Shown here one piece after another: positions 30,713 to 44,021 of a DNA stretch of 64,000 nucleotides. The position numbers were made by a program, and so were the translations under genes. The notes beneath the pieces were generated by a model. That model was not told the DNA's origin. It saw nothing but the letters and a program-made list of their open reading frames with translations, and searched no databases. Position 1 is the first letter of the stretch. Each line of letters begins with the position of its first letter. The DNA lies in assembly GCF_000003195.3 (NCBI RefSeq), contig NC_012871.2, positions 20,404,658 to 20,468,657 of the forward strand. Direction: 5' to 3'. The DNA comes from Sorghum bicolor (taxonomy: Eukaryota; Streptophyta; Magnoliopsida; Poales; Poaceae).

Positions 30713-32132
30713 GAAACACGCTGGAGTATTGCACTAGTAGTTAATATGATGGCTATTTTTTCTTTGAAAGGTAATACAGTGGCTTGGAAAAAAGAAACGA
30801 GATGAAACCTCCAACGAATATTACCACAATTGTAGGACCATTGCATCGAACCCGACAAAAAAATGCCCTACTTTGTTGCTGTGGCAGAACCCCCTAAGTG
30901 TTTGGGCCCACCGACACCTGTCATTGTCCTAAGGACCTCTGACGGTGATGCCGGGGATCCTCCCACTTTAGAAGTCCGATGAGCATCGCTGGACGCTCAT
31001 TCCACTGCTACCTGTGGCGTGCCAAGCGGCTCGTCCTGACCACTGGTGGTGGTCAATTAACGAGAACTTCTTCTTCCCGCCCTTACAGGATAGCAAGGGG
31101 CCACCTTAACACCAGGATCACTCGTTGCGAAGACATTGCAGTACCACAAACGACATATGACCAAAATAATATTTCAGAGTAAAATAGCGGAAGTATTACA
31201 TAACTTATTTTACAAAAGGAGTTCTTCCAAATAGCAGAGTGTTATTACAACCCAGGCCCAGCGGAGCAACTTAAACTTTAGTACATTGGTCACAAATTTA
31301 CAGACCCTGCCCATGGGCCACGTTCACTCTTCTTCGTCGTCAACCTCGACGACGGTCACACAACAGGGTCCGAAACAAGTCGGCTCCTGAGCTTCACCTG
31401 CAAAACGGGGTAATAAAACCCTGAGTACGGGAGTACTCAACAAGACTTATCCGGCAGAAAAAGAGGAGAACTTAGGAATGCAGGCTTAGGGTAGGCAAGG
31501 AGTGGCTGAGCAAGGAGCCAAAGTGTTTTGCTAAAAAGCTTACTAATAGTGTATCCTTACTTTCAAATTTTACCAGCGAATTCCTCTCCCGTCGAGGCCG
31601 AGGAGTTCGAGGACAGTCTAACTAGTTGTGTCCCCACAGACAAGTCTGTGAGTTCCTAGTCCTAAAATAAAGTATTATTTATTCGATGGCCATAGCTTCA
31701 TGTCGCTATGAGTCCGGGAATTGGGATCCGAACCTCATGAGACATTTCCCCCTTTCTCAGTTTAGCACTTAATTGCATATTTAACTACGATGAGGGTCGA
31801 AGGAATTGAGTCTCCCAATCGGGGAGCAACGACGATTCGAATCGCTTAGCAATCCAGCTGGAGTTCCTAACCACCCGATATATGTAGAACTAAATCTTGC
31901 ATATATCAACCCAAATCAAGCTCTCCCCAAATTTGACCAGGTTCGCGGCACCCGAGAGCATAGTACTCCACCATCCTACAGCCGATCTAGATGTTCCCGG
32001 TCATCTTAGATCCGTAAGGTGGGTACACACTACTCTCGCCATCTTTCCACTCCCAGTGCGCGAGTAGCTGTTCGCGTCGAGGGATCACAAGACTGGGCTT
32101 ACCGAGGGTAAGTGGCTAGTACTATAAATTCT

Positions 32133-34971
32133 CAACCCAGCAGGCCATCAACGGACCGGTCCTTAACCGACACAGTTGGAGACACTACTTTAAGACTCCA
32201 TTCTTAAAGCAAGTCCACCGACCGGTCTCAAATTGAAACATCATTGACCATAAGTGTATTCCACAACAACCCTTCAAACTTTCTTGTTTGAAAACCTGTC
32301 TAGTAGCAGGGCTAAGCATCACTACGCAGTTTTAAAACAAAACAGGTGCCAAGGACAAGATAACAAATATCAAGGTAGTAAATGCAGCAAGTAGGTTAAC
32401 CCAATTCTCAACTACCTAATGCAGCATTTTCATTTCATAAGTAATAAAAGATTTAAAACATTCAAGGAGGGGTTAATGCATCCGGGGCTTGCCTTGGTTG
32501 CAGGGCAGAGAGGGACCCTCGGAGACTTCCCAAGTCTCGGATTCGACTTCCTCGAACGGAGCACCGACCTCGGGGTTCGGTTCAACGGACGCTCCTTCGG
32601 TCACGGATACTATACGCAAAATGATGAATGCTCATGATATGCGTATGATCATTATGCAAGAAGGGTCAAGTCGAGAACAACTTTCCTTCTTGGTGCAACA
32701 CAGAATAAACCATAAATAAACTTGTTTTTACCCAAGAAGTTGCATCTGTAAATTAAGACTTCTCTTACTTCATAATGATCTTAAATCAACTAATTACTAT
32801 CCCTATTTACCTAAATTAATTCTTAATTAAGTACTAATGACAGTAATTAAGCATTAAGGCCAACCAATAATTAAGTGCCAAAGGTCATTAGGGTTAATGA
32901 CCTCAGGTCTTCACATAATCCTAAAGTCACTCAAACCCTAATTATGAGGATTTAACTAATCATTGTTTACTTACTTTGGAATTATTATTTAATTACTAAA
33001 TAAGGGTTTATTAATATTTTACCCAAACATTAACCAAATGCCACCAAATTTTGTGTGGAGCCAGGGAATAATATTTAGAGGCTCTCCACCAATTTTGGTG
33101 ATTTTTGCACACATAAATAAATTATTAAAATTCATCAAAGTTTTATTTGCTAAATAAAAGAAGTCAATTGTAATACCCTTGCAAACTATCAGAAAACAGA
33201 ATCTAGTATTTTTCTTGGATCCTACATATTTCAGGGAGTCTATACAAAAATTCTCATTATTTTTGGATCATCACACAATTTATCACACAAATTCAAATAT
33301 AAAACAAAAACTGCAAAAAAAGAAAAAGGAAAAGACATTGCAGCGGGTGGCCGGGATTCGGCCCGCAGGCCGGCCCGCTTCAGCTCGGCCCGCGCGGACG
33401 CTGCGCGCGCTGCCTCCTCTCCGTGCGGTCACTGACGAGCGGGCCCTGCTCGTCAGGTTTCCCCCCCCTCTTCCGGCGAGACACTGACAGGACGACCCCA
33501 CCTGTCAGTTTCGTCCCCTTCACGCGCGACGGCGCTTCCGCAGCTCCGGCGGCCGTTAGCGAGGTCCCCGACCCCCGCGCGCGTGCGCATCAGCTCCGCC
33601 TCACTTCCGCGGACCGATCCCTACCACTTACTCGCGCTCTACCGCCCTCTGTCTATCGCAACCGCGTCACCGGCAGACGGCCGCCATGGCCGACTATCGG
33701 CCGGCCACCAGGACCCGGTAGAGTGCAAGCCGACGGCCTAGCGAGCTTCCACAGGGGTTGGGGGGGATGGTGCTCACGCTGCAAGGCTCGGGGAAGCAGC
33801 TGAAGCTGCAGGCGACGGAGGCAGTGTCGTCGGGCGGGGGCTCTGGCTCCGGCAAGCTCGTTCCGGTGATCCTGCTCACATTCAAAGAGAGGGAGCGAGC
33901 GCATGAGCAACCGGGGCACGGAAGGAACTTGAAACAGTCGCCAGCGGGGTGTGATACTCACTGGAACACCGTGGCCACGTGAAGAACTTCGCGGCGGCAG
34001 TCTCGGCCGGAGTTGGAGAAGAGGGAGGAGCTCTGGCGTTTGAGGGGGTTAGAGAGGGAGTTTGGGGGTGCACTGGGTTCGCACGAAGGTGACGAAGACT
34101 CTGGGTTGCTCAAATTGGCTCGGGAAGGAGTGGTTATGGTGAATTTGGGAGAGAAAGGCTCGTCGGGTTCTTTGGCTCAGGACGGAGGAAACGCACGGCG
34201 TCGTCCACGCCGCGCTCAAATGGAGGGGAAAGCAAGCCCGGGGCATCCACGTTGCCTGGCGACCCTGGCAGCAAGCAGCTGCGTGCACGCACGCATGCGC
34301 GCGGCGCTGCTCGCGCGGCGGCTGCGCTGGACAGGGAGCCGGTGATCCATATCGGATCACTGTAGCAGACCCTTATCCCCCCTTTTCTGACTTTTGTGGA
34401 ATTCACCCAAAATTTGAACTGAACACAAGATTCCATCAAAACAAAAGTTGTACCAAATTTTGTGAGCTACAAAACATGTTTTGGTTACCCAAGCCAATTT
34501 TTAGTGGAAAAAGGTTAATTTGGCCAAACAGTTTGAAAATCAAAACTCAATTCAAAGGAAATTCAAATTTTTGGATTGGGGCATATCAGAATTTCCAAAA
34601 TTACTTTTGTTTTTCCTAAACCACGTGAAAAACTCCCAACATGAAAGTTGCTAAACTTTTTGTGCTCTACAACTTTCATGTTGACCACTTTTCAAAATTC
34701 CAAATGGATTTTGAATTGGAGGTTTAAATTGGAAAACGGGACACTTTCTGGAAATCTGTATTTTCAAAATTACTTTGAATTCTATATTGAAACTTCAAAA
34801 ACTCAAAACACCAAAGTTGTACATATTGACAAGATCTACAACTTTCCTTTTGAACTCAACCTCAAATTTTGCTTAGTTTTTGAATTGTACAAAAAGGGGC
34901 AATTCTAGGGTCCAGAAATCAGGGTTTTTCCCCCCCTAAGCCTTCGGAAAACCTTCACCCTAGGGTTCTAG
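32133..34971. repeat. Tandem duplication unit 1 in the Tekay 3' LTR
   Basis: 2839-bp unit. The left breakpoint is at CAACCCAGCAGG (32133) and the junction with unit 2 at CTAGCAACCCAGC (34971-34972). Confidence 0.85.
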
Positions 34972-37810
34972 CAACCCAGCAGGCCATCAACGGACCGGTC
35001 CTTAACCGACACAGTTGGAGACACTACTTTAAGACTCCATTCTCAAAGCAAGTCCACCGACCTGTCTCAAATTGAAACATCATTGACCATAAGTGTATTC
35101 CACAACAACCCTTCAAACTTTCTTGTTTGAAAACCTGTCTAGTAGCAGGGCTAAGCATCACTACGCAGTTTTAAAACAAAACAGGTGCCAAGGACAAGAT
35201 AACAAATATCAAGGTAGTAAATGCAGCAAGTAGGTTCACCCAATTCTCAACTACCTAATGCAGCATTTTCAATTCATAAGTAATAAAAGATTTAAAACAT
35301 TCAAGGAGGGGTTAATGCATCCGGGGCTTGCCTTGGTTGCAGGGCAGAGAGGGACCCTCGGAGACTTCCCAAGTCTCGGATTCGACTTCCTCGAACGGAG
35401 CACCGACCTTGGGGTTCGGTTCAACGGGCGCTCCTTCGGTCACGGATACTATACGCAAAATGATGAATGCTCATGATATGCGTATGATCATTATGCAAGA
35501 AGGGTCAAGTCGAGTACAACTTGCCTTCTTGGTGCAACACAGAATAAACCATAAATAAACTTGTTTTTACCCAAGAAGTTGCATCTGTAAATTAAGACTT
35601 CTCTTACCTCATAATGATATTAAATCAACTAATTACTATCCCTATTTACCTAAATTAATTCTTAATTAAGTACTAATGACAGTAATTAAGCATTAAGGCC
35701 AACCAATAATTAAGTGCCAAAGGTCATTAGGGTTAATGACCTCAGGTCTTCACATAATCCTAAAGTCACTCAAACCCTAATTATGAGGATTTAACTAATC
35801 ATTGTTTACTTACTTTGGAATTATTATTTAATTACTAAATAAGGGTTTATTAATATTTTACCCAAACATTAACCAAATGCCACCAAATTTTGTGTGGAGC
35901 CAGGGAATAATATTTAGAGGCTCTCCACCTATTTTGGTGATTTTTGCACACATAAATAAATTATTAAAATTCATCAAAGTTTTATTTGCTAAATAAAAGA
36001 AGTCAATTGTTATACCCTTGCAAACTATCAGAAAACAGAATCTAGTATTTTTCTTGGATCCTACATATTTCAGGGAGTCTATACAAAAATTCTCATTATT
36101 TTTGGATCATCACACAATTTATCACAAAAATTCAAATATAAAACAAAAACTGCAAAAAAAGAAAAAGGAAAAGACATTGCAGCGGGTGGCCGGGATTCGG
36201 CCCGCAGGCCGGCCCGCTTCAGCTCGGCCCGCGCGGACGCTGCGCGCGCTGCCTCCTCTCCGTGCGGTCACTGACGAGCGGGCCCTGCTCGTCAGGTTTC
36301 CCCCCCCCTCTTCCGGCGAGACACTGACAGGACGACCCCACCTGTCAGTTTCGTCCCCTTCACGCGCGACGGCGCTTCCGCAGCTCCGGCGGCCGTTAGC
36401 GAGGTCCCTGGCCCCCGCGCGCGTGCGCATCAGCTCCGCCTCACTTCCGCGGACCGATCCCTACCACTTACTCGCGCTCTACCGCCCTCTGTCTATCGCA
36501 ACCGCGTCACCGGCAGACGGCCGCCATGGCCGACTATCGGCCGGCCACCAGGACCCGGTAGAGTGCAAGCCGACGGCCTAGCGAGCTTCCACAGGGGTTG
36601 GGGGGGATGGTGCTCACGCTGCAAGGCTCGGGGAAGCAGCTGAAGCTGCTGGCGACGGAGGCAGTGTCGTCGGGCGGGGGCTCTGGCTCCGGCAAGCTCG
36701 TTCCGGTGATCCTGCTCACATTCAAAGAGAGGGAGCGAGCGCATGAGCAACCGGGGCACGGAAGGAACTTGAAATAGTCGCCAGCGGGGTGTGATACTCA
36801 CTAGAACACCGTGGCCACGCGAAGAACTCCGCGGCGGCGGTCTCGGCCGGAGTTGGAGAAGAGGGAGGAGCTCTGGCGTTTGAGGGGGTTAGAGAGGGAG
36901 TTTGGGGGTGCACTGGGTTCGCACGAAGGTGACGAAGACTCTGGGTTGCTCAAATTGGCTCGGGAAGGAGTGGTTATGGTGAATTTGGGAGAGAAAGGCT
37001 CGTCGGGTTCTTTGGCTCAGGACGGAGGAAACGCACGGCGTCGTCCACGCCGCGCTCAAATGGAGGGGAAAGCAAGCCCGGGGCATCCACGTTGCCTGGC
37101 GACCCTGGCAGCAAGCAGCTGCATGCACGCACGCATGCGCGCGGCGCTGCTCGCGCGGCGGCTGCGCTGGACAGGGAGCCGGTGATCCATATCGGATCAC
37201 TGTAGCAGACCCTTATCCCCCCTTTTCTGACTTTTGTGGAATTCACCCAAAATTTGAACTGAACACAAGATTCCATCAAAACAAAAGTTGTACCAAATTT
37301 TGTGAGCTACAAAACATGTTTTGGTTACCCAAGCCAATTTTTAGTGTAAAAAGGTTAATTTGGCCAAACAGTTTGAAAATCAAAACTCAATTCAAAGGAA
37401 ATTCAAATTTTTGGATTGGGGCATATCAGAATTTCCAAAATTACTTTTGTTTTTCCTAAACAACGTGAAAAACTCCCAACATGAAAGTTGCTAAACTTTT
37501 TGTGCTCTACAACTTTCATGTTGACCACTTTTCAAAATTCCAAATGGATTTTGAATTGGAGGTTTAAATTGGAAAAGGGGACACTTTCTGGAAATCTGTA
37601 TTTTCAAAATTACTTTGAATTCTGTATTGAAACTTCAAAAACTCAAAACACCAAAGTTGTACATATTGACAAGATCTACAACTTTGCTTTTGAACTCAAC
37701 CTCAAATTTTGCTTAGTTTTTGAATTGTACAAAAAGGGGCAATTCTAGGGTCGAGAAATCAGGGTTTTTCCCCCCCTAAGCCTTCGGAAAACCTTCACCC
37801 TAGGGTTCTA
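34972..37810. repeat. Tandem duplication unit 2 in the Tekay 3' LTR
   Basis: Second 2839-bp copy. After it, normal LTR sequence resumes (CTAGCAACCAACTCAAGCC). Five bases, CAACC, are shared by both parental breakpoints. Units 1 and 2 differ from each other at many single positions. Confidence 0.85.
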
Positions 37811-37983
37811 GCAACCAACTCAAGCCTCACTAACAAGATAAACACACTTTAATTCCCTAAGCACATTCAACCAAATTAAACTCATTTTAAGTTGATGCAT
37901 CAAAGTGTGCTTAACAACTATGCTGTGCAATGCTGATGATGCCATGATCCGATTTTAGTAACCGTAACATCGGGGATGTTACA

Positions 37984-38188
37984 GCCCTTCCCCCTTAAAG
38001 AAATCTCGCCCCCGAGATTTAAAGCCTTAGGGTAAGTAATGGAAAAGGAAATTTGTCAAAACTTTTTCATCTTCAACTTTCTCATAAAGCAAGAAGTTGG
38101 GGAAAACTACTCCATTATAAACATATATGTACACAAAGTACATGGCATCGGCTACTCCTTTCCTTCACTAGAGTACACTTCTTATATA
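37984..38188 (-). other. Tekay 3' untranslated region with polypurine tract
   Basis: Minus strand TTTAAGGGGGAAGGGC directly precedes the 3' LTR (plus 37984-37999). The remaining 190 bp to the gag-pol stop is AT-rich and holds no supported gene. Confidence 0.75.
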
Positions 38189-41100
38189 TCAGCTGTTGTC
38201 CTGAAGAGAAACGTGGAATTTGGGAAAATTCTCCATCAGGTAATCTTCAGATTCCCACGTGGCTTCTTCTTCAGAGTGCTGGCTCCACTGTATCTTGTAC
38301 CACTTGGTAGTTGTTCTTCGAGTAACTCTATCTTTTTGGTCCAATACTCGGATAGGATACTCCGAATAAGTTAGATCCAGTTCAAGTTCCACACCTTCAA
38401 TATCTTGAACTTGGTCTGGTACCCGAAGACACTTCTTTAGTTGAGACACATGGAATACATTGTGTATCCCTGATAATCGTTCGGGCAGTTTAAGGCGGTA
38501 GGCTACCTGTCCACATCGGTCAATAATTGGAAATGGACCAATGTAACGGGGCGCTAACTTGCCTTTAACACCAAAACGATTTACTCCTTTCATTGGGGAC
38601 ACTTTCAAATATACATGATCACCCTTGGCGAATCTTAACGGTCGACGTCTTTTATCGGCATAGCTTTTCTGTCGAGACTGTGCAACCCTCAAGTTATTTG
38701 GGATCTGTTTAACTTTGTTCTCCGTTTCTTTCACCAAGTCAACCCCGAAGAACCACCTTTCCCCTGGTTCCGACCAGTGTAACGGAGTTCGACATCGACG
38801 TCCATATAGTGCCTCAAAGGGAGCCATCTTGATACTCTCTTGGTAGCTATTGTTATAAGAAAATTCTACTAGAGGCAAACAGGCATCCCACTTATCTGGA
38901 AAATTCAGGGCACAAGATCTCAATAGATCTTCTAGAGTTTGATTTACCCTCTCAGTTTGCCCACCTGTTTGAGGGTGGTAGGCTGTGCTGTATAAGAGTT
39001 TAGTGCCCAAGGATTCGTGTAAACATTTCCAGAATTGGGAGACAAATTGTGTGCCTCTATCCGACACTATTGTCCTTGGCACCCCATGCAGACTTAGGAT
39101 ACGATCAAAATAAATCTTAGCATAGGTGGAGGCAGGATACAATAGTTTTACCGGCAAGAAATGTGCTGTTTTGGTGAGACGATCCACTATGACCCAAATT
39201 AAATCAAAGCCTTTGGCTGTCTTGGGTAATCCTACTATGAAATCCATACTTATGTCATCCCACTTCCATGCTGGGATAGGCAAAGGCTGCAACTCCCCAG
39301 CGGACTTGAGATGAATAGCTTTGACTTTTCGACATGTGTCACATTGGGCCACATAGCGGGCTATTTCTATCTTCATTTTTGTCCACCAAAACCTTTGCTT
39401 TAGGTCCTGATACATCTTATTGCTTCCCGGATGAATAGAGTACCTCGTGGTATGAGCTTCATCCAGGATTCGTTGATGTAGGTCAGAGACCTTTGGAACC
39501 ACTAACCGGTTTTTGAACCAGATTACTCCTGCATCATCCACCTTAAAGTCCGTGGGTGCTCTATTAAAAATTTTCTCTTTAAGATGTTTCATGCCTTTGT
39601 CTTCCTTTTGTGCCTCTATGATTTGAGCTTCGAGATTGAAGTCAATCTTTAGATTGGCAAGGCTTCCTTGGGAAATCATTTCTATCCCCAGGTTCTCTAG
39701 CTCTTGGCACAAAGTTATATCTCTAGGCGTCACTGTTAAGCAATTACAGTGAGCCTTACGACTGAGGGCATCAACTACTACATTTGCCTTTCCAGGGTGA
39801 TAATGCACCTCAAGGTCGTAATCTTTGATTAACTCTAGCCACCTTCGCTGGCGCATATTAAGCTCAGCTTGAGTAAAGATATACTTCAAGCTTTTGTGAT
39901 CGGTGTATAGATGACATGTGTTCCCCAACAGATAATGACGCCAGATCTTTAATGCATGTACCACGGCGGCTAGTTCAAGATCATGGGTCGGGTAATTCTC
40001 TTCATGTGGTTTAAGTTGTCTGGAAGCATATGCAATTACGCGACCCTCCTGCATTAGCACACAGCCTATCCCTATCCCTGATGCGTCACAATACACATCA
40101 AAGGGCTTTTCAATATCTGGCTGGGCTAAGACAGGTGCAGTTGTCAATAACCTTTTCAGAGTCTGAAAGGCTTGCTCACATTGGGGTGACCAAACAAATT
40201 TTGTTTGATTTTTGAGCAAGGTCATAATTGGTTTGGCGACTCTGGAAAAATCTAGGATAAAACGACGGTAGTATCCCGCCATACCCAGAAAACTACGGAC
40301 CTCATGTACCATAGTCGGGGGTTTCCAATTCAACACATCTTCTACCTTGCCTGGGTCTACAGCAACTCCCTCCGCTGACAATACATGACCCAGGAAATGA
40401 ACTTTGTCCAGCCAGAACTCACATTTGCTGAACTTGGCATATAGTTGATGCTCTCTAAGACGGGTTAGCACGATTCTCAAATGTTCAGCATGTTCTTTCT
40501 TAGTCTTGGAGTAAATTAAGATGTCATCATTAAAGACGACCACAAATTTGTCTAGTTCTGGCATGAAGACAGAGTTCATCAGGTACATGAAATGGGCCGG
40601 TGCATTGGTCAACCCAAAGGACATCACTAAGTATTCATACAGCCTGTAACGGGTTGTAAAAGCCATTTTGGGTACATCTTCCGGCCTAATCTTAATTTGG
40701 TGGTACCCAGATCTTAAATCAATCTTTGAGAATACTTTGGCCCCGGCTAATTGGTCAAATAATAGGTCAATACGGGGCAATGGGTACTTATTTTTAATCG
40801 TCACCTCATTTAGGGGACGATAGTCAACACACAGCCTCAATGTTTGATCTTTCTTTTTCACAAACAAGGCTGGGCAACCCCATGGAGAAGAACTGGGCTG
40901 AATGAAACCTTTCTGCAACAGCTCCTGTAATTGGGTTTTTAATTCGGCCAGCTCTTTTGGTGCCATCCTGTAGGCCCTTCGGGATATTGGGGCTGTCCCT
41001 GGTTTCAATCCTATACTGAATTGTACATCCCGGTCCGGTGGCAGACCTGGTAGGTCTTCAGGAAATACATCCGGAAAATCCCGAATCACCGGGATATCTT

Positions 41101-42721
41101 CGACTGCAGACACATTAGCGGCATGAACTTGCCCAATTGTCCGCTTGGGAGTAGCTAACTGGATTAGGAGATAAGATTTCTCACTGGGCAATGGGATTTT
41201 AATGGTTCGATGCAAAGTGTCTAGCACAACCCCTCGTTGTGCCATCCAGTTCATGCCTAGTATGACATCAATCTCCTGGTCTTTAAGAACAATCATGCTA
41301 GTGGGGAAAATATGCCCACCAAATTCGATGGGTACCTGGTGAACCATTTCTTTAGAGCTCAGCCGTCCTCCTAGCGACTGTATATAAAAATGATCTTGTG
41401 TTTCCCCAATGGGTATGCCATGCTTTAACACAAAGGTGCGATTGATGAATGTATGAGATGCACCAGAATCGAAAAGCATTAAAGCAGGATGTTTCGCGAC
41501 AGGAAACGTACCCATCATTACTGGTTCACCCTCCGGGATCGTCTCCACCTCCGTATGGAAGACTTGTCCCACTTTCTTCGCTGGTTTTCTCCTTTGCACA
41601 GGTTGTCCTTTCTGAACCCCAGTCCTAAATTGACCCGGCTGGGGTTGGCCCATAGGTGGCCTTTGGAAGGTAGGGTTGGTTTGGCGGGGGAACGGGCACT
41701 CTTTAGAAAAATGCCCAGGCTTACCACAATTGAAACAAGGGTAATTGTGGCTGGGCGGAGCAGTAGGGCGAACACCTGGGGCGTTCGGCTGGCGTGGTGC
41801 AAGAGCGATGGCAGTAGGTCGAGGGTATACCTGCTGCCCTGGTCTATATGATGGTGGGGAAAAGGGACCACGATAAGGTGACGGCGCTCGAAAACGTCCG
41901 TGGCTCTGAGGATGATAAATGATTCTCTGGCGCTTTTGACCGCGACCAGAGAAAGAGGAAGAAGCAGCCTTCTTCTTGGCCTCTTTGTGCTTCCTATTCT
42001 TTTCCTCTGAGGCGATGGCAATATTTACCGCCTCATAGAAGGTAGCATTTTGGCAGGTGGTCATCATGGTCTGAAGTTTAGTATTTAGACCACGCATAAA
42101 GCAGGCTTTCTTCTTTCTGTCCGTGTTCACATGGTCTGTGGCATATTGAGAGAGATGATTAAACTTTGCCACGTATTCCATGACACTTTTATCGCCTTGC
42201 TGCAAGGCGAGAAACTCTTCGGCCTTCATGGCCATGAGCCCTTCGGGGATGTAATGGGCGCGGAACGCGTCCTTGAACTCGGTCCAGGTGACCTGGTGTC
42301 CCGGAGTTTGAATAGCTAGGAAGTTCTCCCACCAGGCACCTGCAGCTCCCTGAAGCTGCTGAGCTGCAAACAGGGGCTTCTGAGTTTCTGAACACTGAAT
42401 CAAACTAAACTTGTGCTCCATGGTCCGGAGCCAATCATCCGCTTCTAACGGCTCATCAGCCTTAGTGAAAACCGGGGGCCTTGTCTCTGTAAAGTCCACG
42501 TATCGAGCTTCTCCGTCCCCATTGTGCTGTGCCCTAAAGTTTGGGGCGGGGTGTGGTTGACGCTGTGCTAGCTCGCGCAGTAAGCGAGCGTTGTCCGTAG
42601 TAGCATTCAACAGAACAGCAATGGCATCAGCCAGAGAAGGTGGAGCAGGTGGAGGGTTGGGGATATCATCCCCTCCCTGAGATGTCCCAGCTCCATCAGA
42701 TCCACGTGTACGCATCGGCAT
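38189..42721 (-). CDS. Tekay gag-pol polyprotein with chromodomain, intact ORF
   Basis: 1510 codons without interruption. Order: Retrotrans_gag (about residues 95-215; [20 protein letters not shown]), CCHC knuckle near 327 ([14 protein letters not shown]), aspartic protease near 412 ([14 protein letters not shown]), RT from about 600 ([20 protein letters not shown]) with the YxDD box as [10 protein letters not shown] near 727, RNase H ([16 protein letters not shown]), zinc-binding H2C2 ([17 protein letters not shown] ... CDTCRKVK), integrase D-D-E ([25 protein letters not shown]) and a chromodomain at about 1455-1505 ([20 protein letters not shown]). The chromodomain is thought to direct integration to particular chromatin. 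Asn in the second position of the RT box is unusual (Ile or Val in most relatives, from memory). Start: ATG at 42721. Confidence 0.95.
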   Translation of the reverse strand: MPMRTRGSDGAGTSQGGDDIPNPPPAPPSLADAIAVLLNATTDNARLLRELAQRQPHPAPNFRAQHNGDGEARYVDFTETRPPVFTKADEPLEADDWLRTMEHKFSLIQCSETQKPLFAAQQLQGAAGAWWENFLAIQTPGHQVTWTEFKDAFRAHYIPEGLMAMKAEEFLALQQGDKSVMEYVAKFNHLSQYATDHVNTDRKKKACFMRGLNTKLQTMMTTCQNATFYEAVNIAIASEEKNRKHKEAKKKAASSSFSGRGQKRQRIIYHPQSHGRFRAPSPYRGPFSPPSYRPGQQVYPRPTAIALAPRQPNAPGVRPTAPPSHNYPCFNCGKPGHFSKECPFPRQTNPTFQRPPMGQPQPGQFRTGVQKGQPVQRRKPAKKVGQVFHTEVETIPEGEPVMMGTFPVAKHPALMLFDSGASHTFINRTFVLKHGIPIGETQDHFYIQSLGGRLSSKEMVHQVPIEFGGHIFPTSMIVLKDQEIDVILGMNWMAQRGVVLDTLHRTIKIPLPSEKSYLLIQLATPKRTIGQVHAANVSAVEDIPVIRDFPDVFPEDLPGLPPDRDVQFSIGLKPGTAPISRRAYRMAPKELAELKTQLQELLQKGFIQPSSSPWGCPALFVKKKDQTLRLCVDYRPLNEVTIKNKYPLPRIDLLFDQLAGAKVFSKIDLRSGYHQIKIRPEDVPKMAFTTRYRLYEYLVMSFGLTNAPAHFMYLMNSVFMPELDKFVVVFNDDILIYSKTKKEHAEHLRIVLTRLREHQLYAKFSKCEFWLDKVHFLGHVLSAEGVAVDPGKVEDVLNWKPPTMVHEVRSFLGMAGYYRRFILDFSRVAKPIMTLLKNQTKFVWSPQCEQAFQTLKRLLTTAPVLAQPDIEKPFDVYCDASGIGIGCVLMQEGRVIAYASRQLKPHEENYPTHDLELAAVVHALKIWRHYLLGNTCHLYTDHKSLKYIFTQAELNMRQRRWLELIKDYDLEVHYHPGKANVVVDALSRKAHCNCLTVTPRDITLCQELENLGIEMISQGSLANLKIDFNLEAQIIEAQKEDKGMKHLKEKIFNRAPTDFKVDDAGVIWFKNRLVVPKVSDLHQRILDEAHTTRYSIHPGSNKMYQDLKQRFWWTKMKIEIARYVAQCDTCRKVKAIHLKSAGELQPLPIPAWKWDDISMDFIVGLPKTAKGFDLIWVIVDRLTKTAHFLPVKLLYPASTYAKIYFDRILSLHGVPRTIVSDRGTQFVSQFWKCLHESLGTKLLYSTAYHPQTGGQTERVNQTLEDLLRSCALNFPDKWDACLPLVEFSYNNSYQESIKMAPFEALYGRRCRTPLHWSEPGERWFFGVDLVKETENKVKQIPNNLRVAQSRQKSYADKRRRPLRFAKGDHVYLKVSPMKGVNRFGVKGKLAPRYIGPFPIIDRCGQVAYRLKLPERLSGIHNVFHVSQLKKCLRVPDQVQDIEGVELELDLTYSEYPIRVLDQKDRVTRRTTTKWYKIQWSQHSEEEATWESEDYLMENFPKFHVSLQDNS

Positions 42722-42941
42722 CTGCTACAAGAGTCACAGGTACTTGTTACCACATGAAATTCATAACGTAGAACATATCTTACATTCTTCCATTTATTTA
42801 TTTATTTATTAAACATTAGTTCAACACACCAAGAACAAACAAGTACAACTCCTCAAACCAAAAGAAAACTTATATTACAAACCCGACCCCACTACGGTAA
42901 ACTAGGAATTTTACAACGACTTTGCCCGCGGCTTCACCGAA

Positions 42942-43646
42942 CTAGTCGGTGTGGCCAGAGCTGTAGCCCGGGTCGTCATTGCCATTATCCTGATTACCCC
43001 CTAGGTTGTTGTCATCGGGGTCGGACTCCTCGTCATCACTGAGGCCTTGATCGGGTTCCCCATCGTCTGCCAACTCGCCATCCATATCCATTTCTCCTTC
43101 GCCTGGAGGTGGGTGGAGCTGATGATATAGATCAAATGCAATATCACGATATTGCATTGCCAGGTCATTGACGGTATCTAAGTGATGTGCCAGCTCCAGC
43201 TTCTCCAACTGGAGCTGGTCCTCCCGCTGCCACGCGACATCCCGCTGCGCGGTGACCGTGGCCGCCATCTTTACGTACAGATCTTTAAGATACCTGGCCT
43301 TGCCCAGCTTCGCATTCATCCTAGTCAGCTCGTGCCTGTGTGCGCTCCTTGCCTCTTCTTCTCGGGCAATAGCGACATTCCTCTCCTTCACCATACGGGT
43401 CAACATGGCCTCACAGTTCTTAGTAGCTTGTTTTTCTTTGGCTAGTTGAGCTTTGAGTTCACCGATCTCCATAACATTGTACATTCTTTCTCTCATCACC
43501 TCAGTCAACTCGGCGGACAACCTGTCCACCTCCTGCTGCAGCGGTGAACGGCTGCTGCTTGCTTGATCACTTCGCGGGGCCAGCTGGTGTTTGGGGACCC
43601 CTTTTGGTCCTGTCCTCTTACGCGGGGTCAGCTTCCAACGAGGCAT
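42942..43646 (-). CDS. Extra ORF upstream of Tekay gag: coiled-coil protein
   Basis: 234 codons, uninterrupted, between the PBS and gag and on the same strand. It starts MPRWKLTPRKRTGPKG (basic). A long heptad-rich coiled coil (about residues 35-175: LQQEVDRLSAELTEVMRERM ... QREDQLQLEKLELAHHLDTV) follows, ending in an acidic Asp/Glu/Gly/Asn-rich tail. It has no gag zinc knuckle or capsid motif. I do not recognise it as a canonical Gypsy protein. Its intact frame beside an intact gag-pol suggests it is real. Possible roles (RNA binding, particle assembly) are guesses. It would lie in the 5' leader of the genomic RNA, about 220 bp upstream of gag. Confidence 0.65.
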   Translation of the reverse strand: MPRWKLTPRKRTGPKGVPKHQLAPRSDQASSSRSPLQQEVDRLSAELTEVMRERMYNVMEIGELKAQLAKEKQATKNCEAMLTRMVKERNVAIAREEEARSAHRHELTRMNAKLGKARYLKDLYVKMAATVTAQRDVAWQREDQLQLEKLELAHHLDTVNDLAMQYRDIAFDLYHQLHPPPGEGEMDMDGELADDGEPDQGLSDDEESDPDDNNLGGNQDNGNDDPGYSSGHTD

Positions 43647-44007
43647 CCTGTAGAGGGTAAGTTTAGATTAATAAGGGAGGCCTTACAGGTTAGCAAGAAT
43701 GGGATTGATTCTATACAACCCAACCCAAACAAGGAGGAAGGAAATTTAACCAAGTTGACAAATCATGATGCATGCACGAACTTACGATTCCTATCAACAA
43801 TTCGCAACGATATCACTTTAAATTTTTACAACATAGGGCAATACTCTATGTTGCTCCTCCATACCACTTTCAAAATTCTAAGAAAGCCTATAGATAGGGG
43901 TAAGTTAGGACTAAGCACTTGAACTCAAAATAGGCAAGTTTATAGTATTGGATCCAAACGAATTTTGAAGTTTTTCAAGAGGTACAGCAGTCATCTTAGC
44001 AACGAAT

Positions 44008-44019
44008 GCTCTGATACCA
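44008..44019 (-). other. Tekay primer-binding site
   Basis: Minus strand TGGTATCAGAGC (initiator Met tRNA complement), two bases inside the 5' LTR. Confidence 0.9.
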
Positions 44020-44021
44020 GC

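Larger units (their letters stand above)
30880..37983 (-). repeat. Tekay 3' LTR, enlarged by internal tandem duplication
   Basis: 7104 bp against 4262 bp for its partner. It equals a normal LTR in which the segment 32133-34971 is repeated as 34972-37810. The LTR holds AT-rich stretches and a GC-rich block (about 33340-34345 and again 36180-37185). Many short ORFs in it repeat in each copy and are not supported as genes. Confidence 0.9.

Noticed and set aside
33179..34439. Groups of 60-130-codon ORFs in the GC-rich Tekay LTR block (repeated at 36018-37279 and 46321-47580)
   Set aside because: High GC removes stop codons in many frames; the same ORFs recur only because the LTR is repeated, and frames differ between copies.
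34972..37983. A separate solo LTR or second Tekay element nested in the left LTR
   Set aside because: The repeated piece has no TG/CA terminus at 34972 and no flanking duplication; its ends fall inside the LTR, so an internal tandem duplication fits better.
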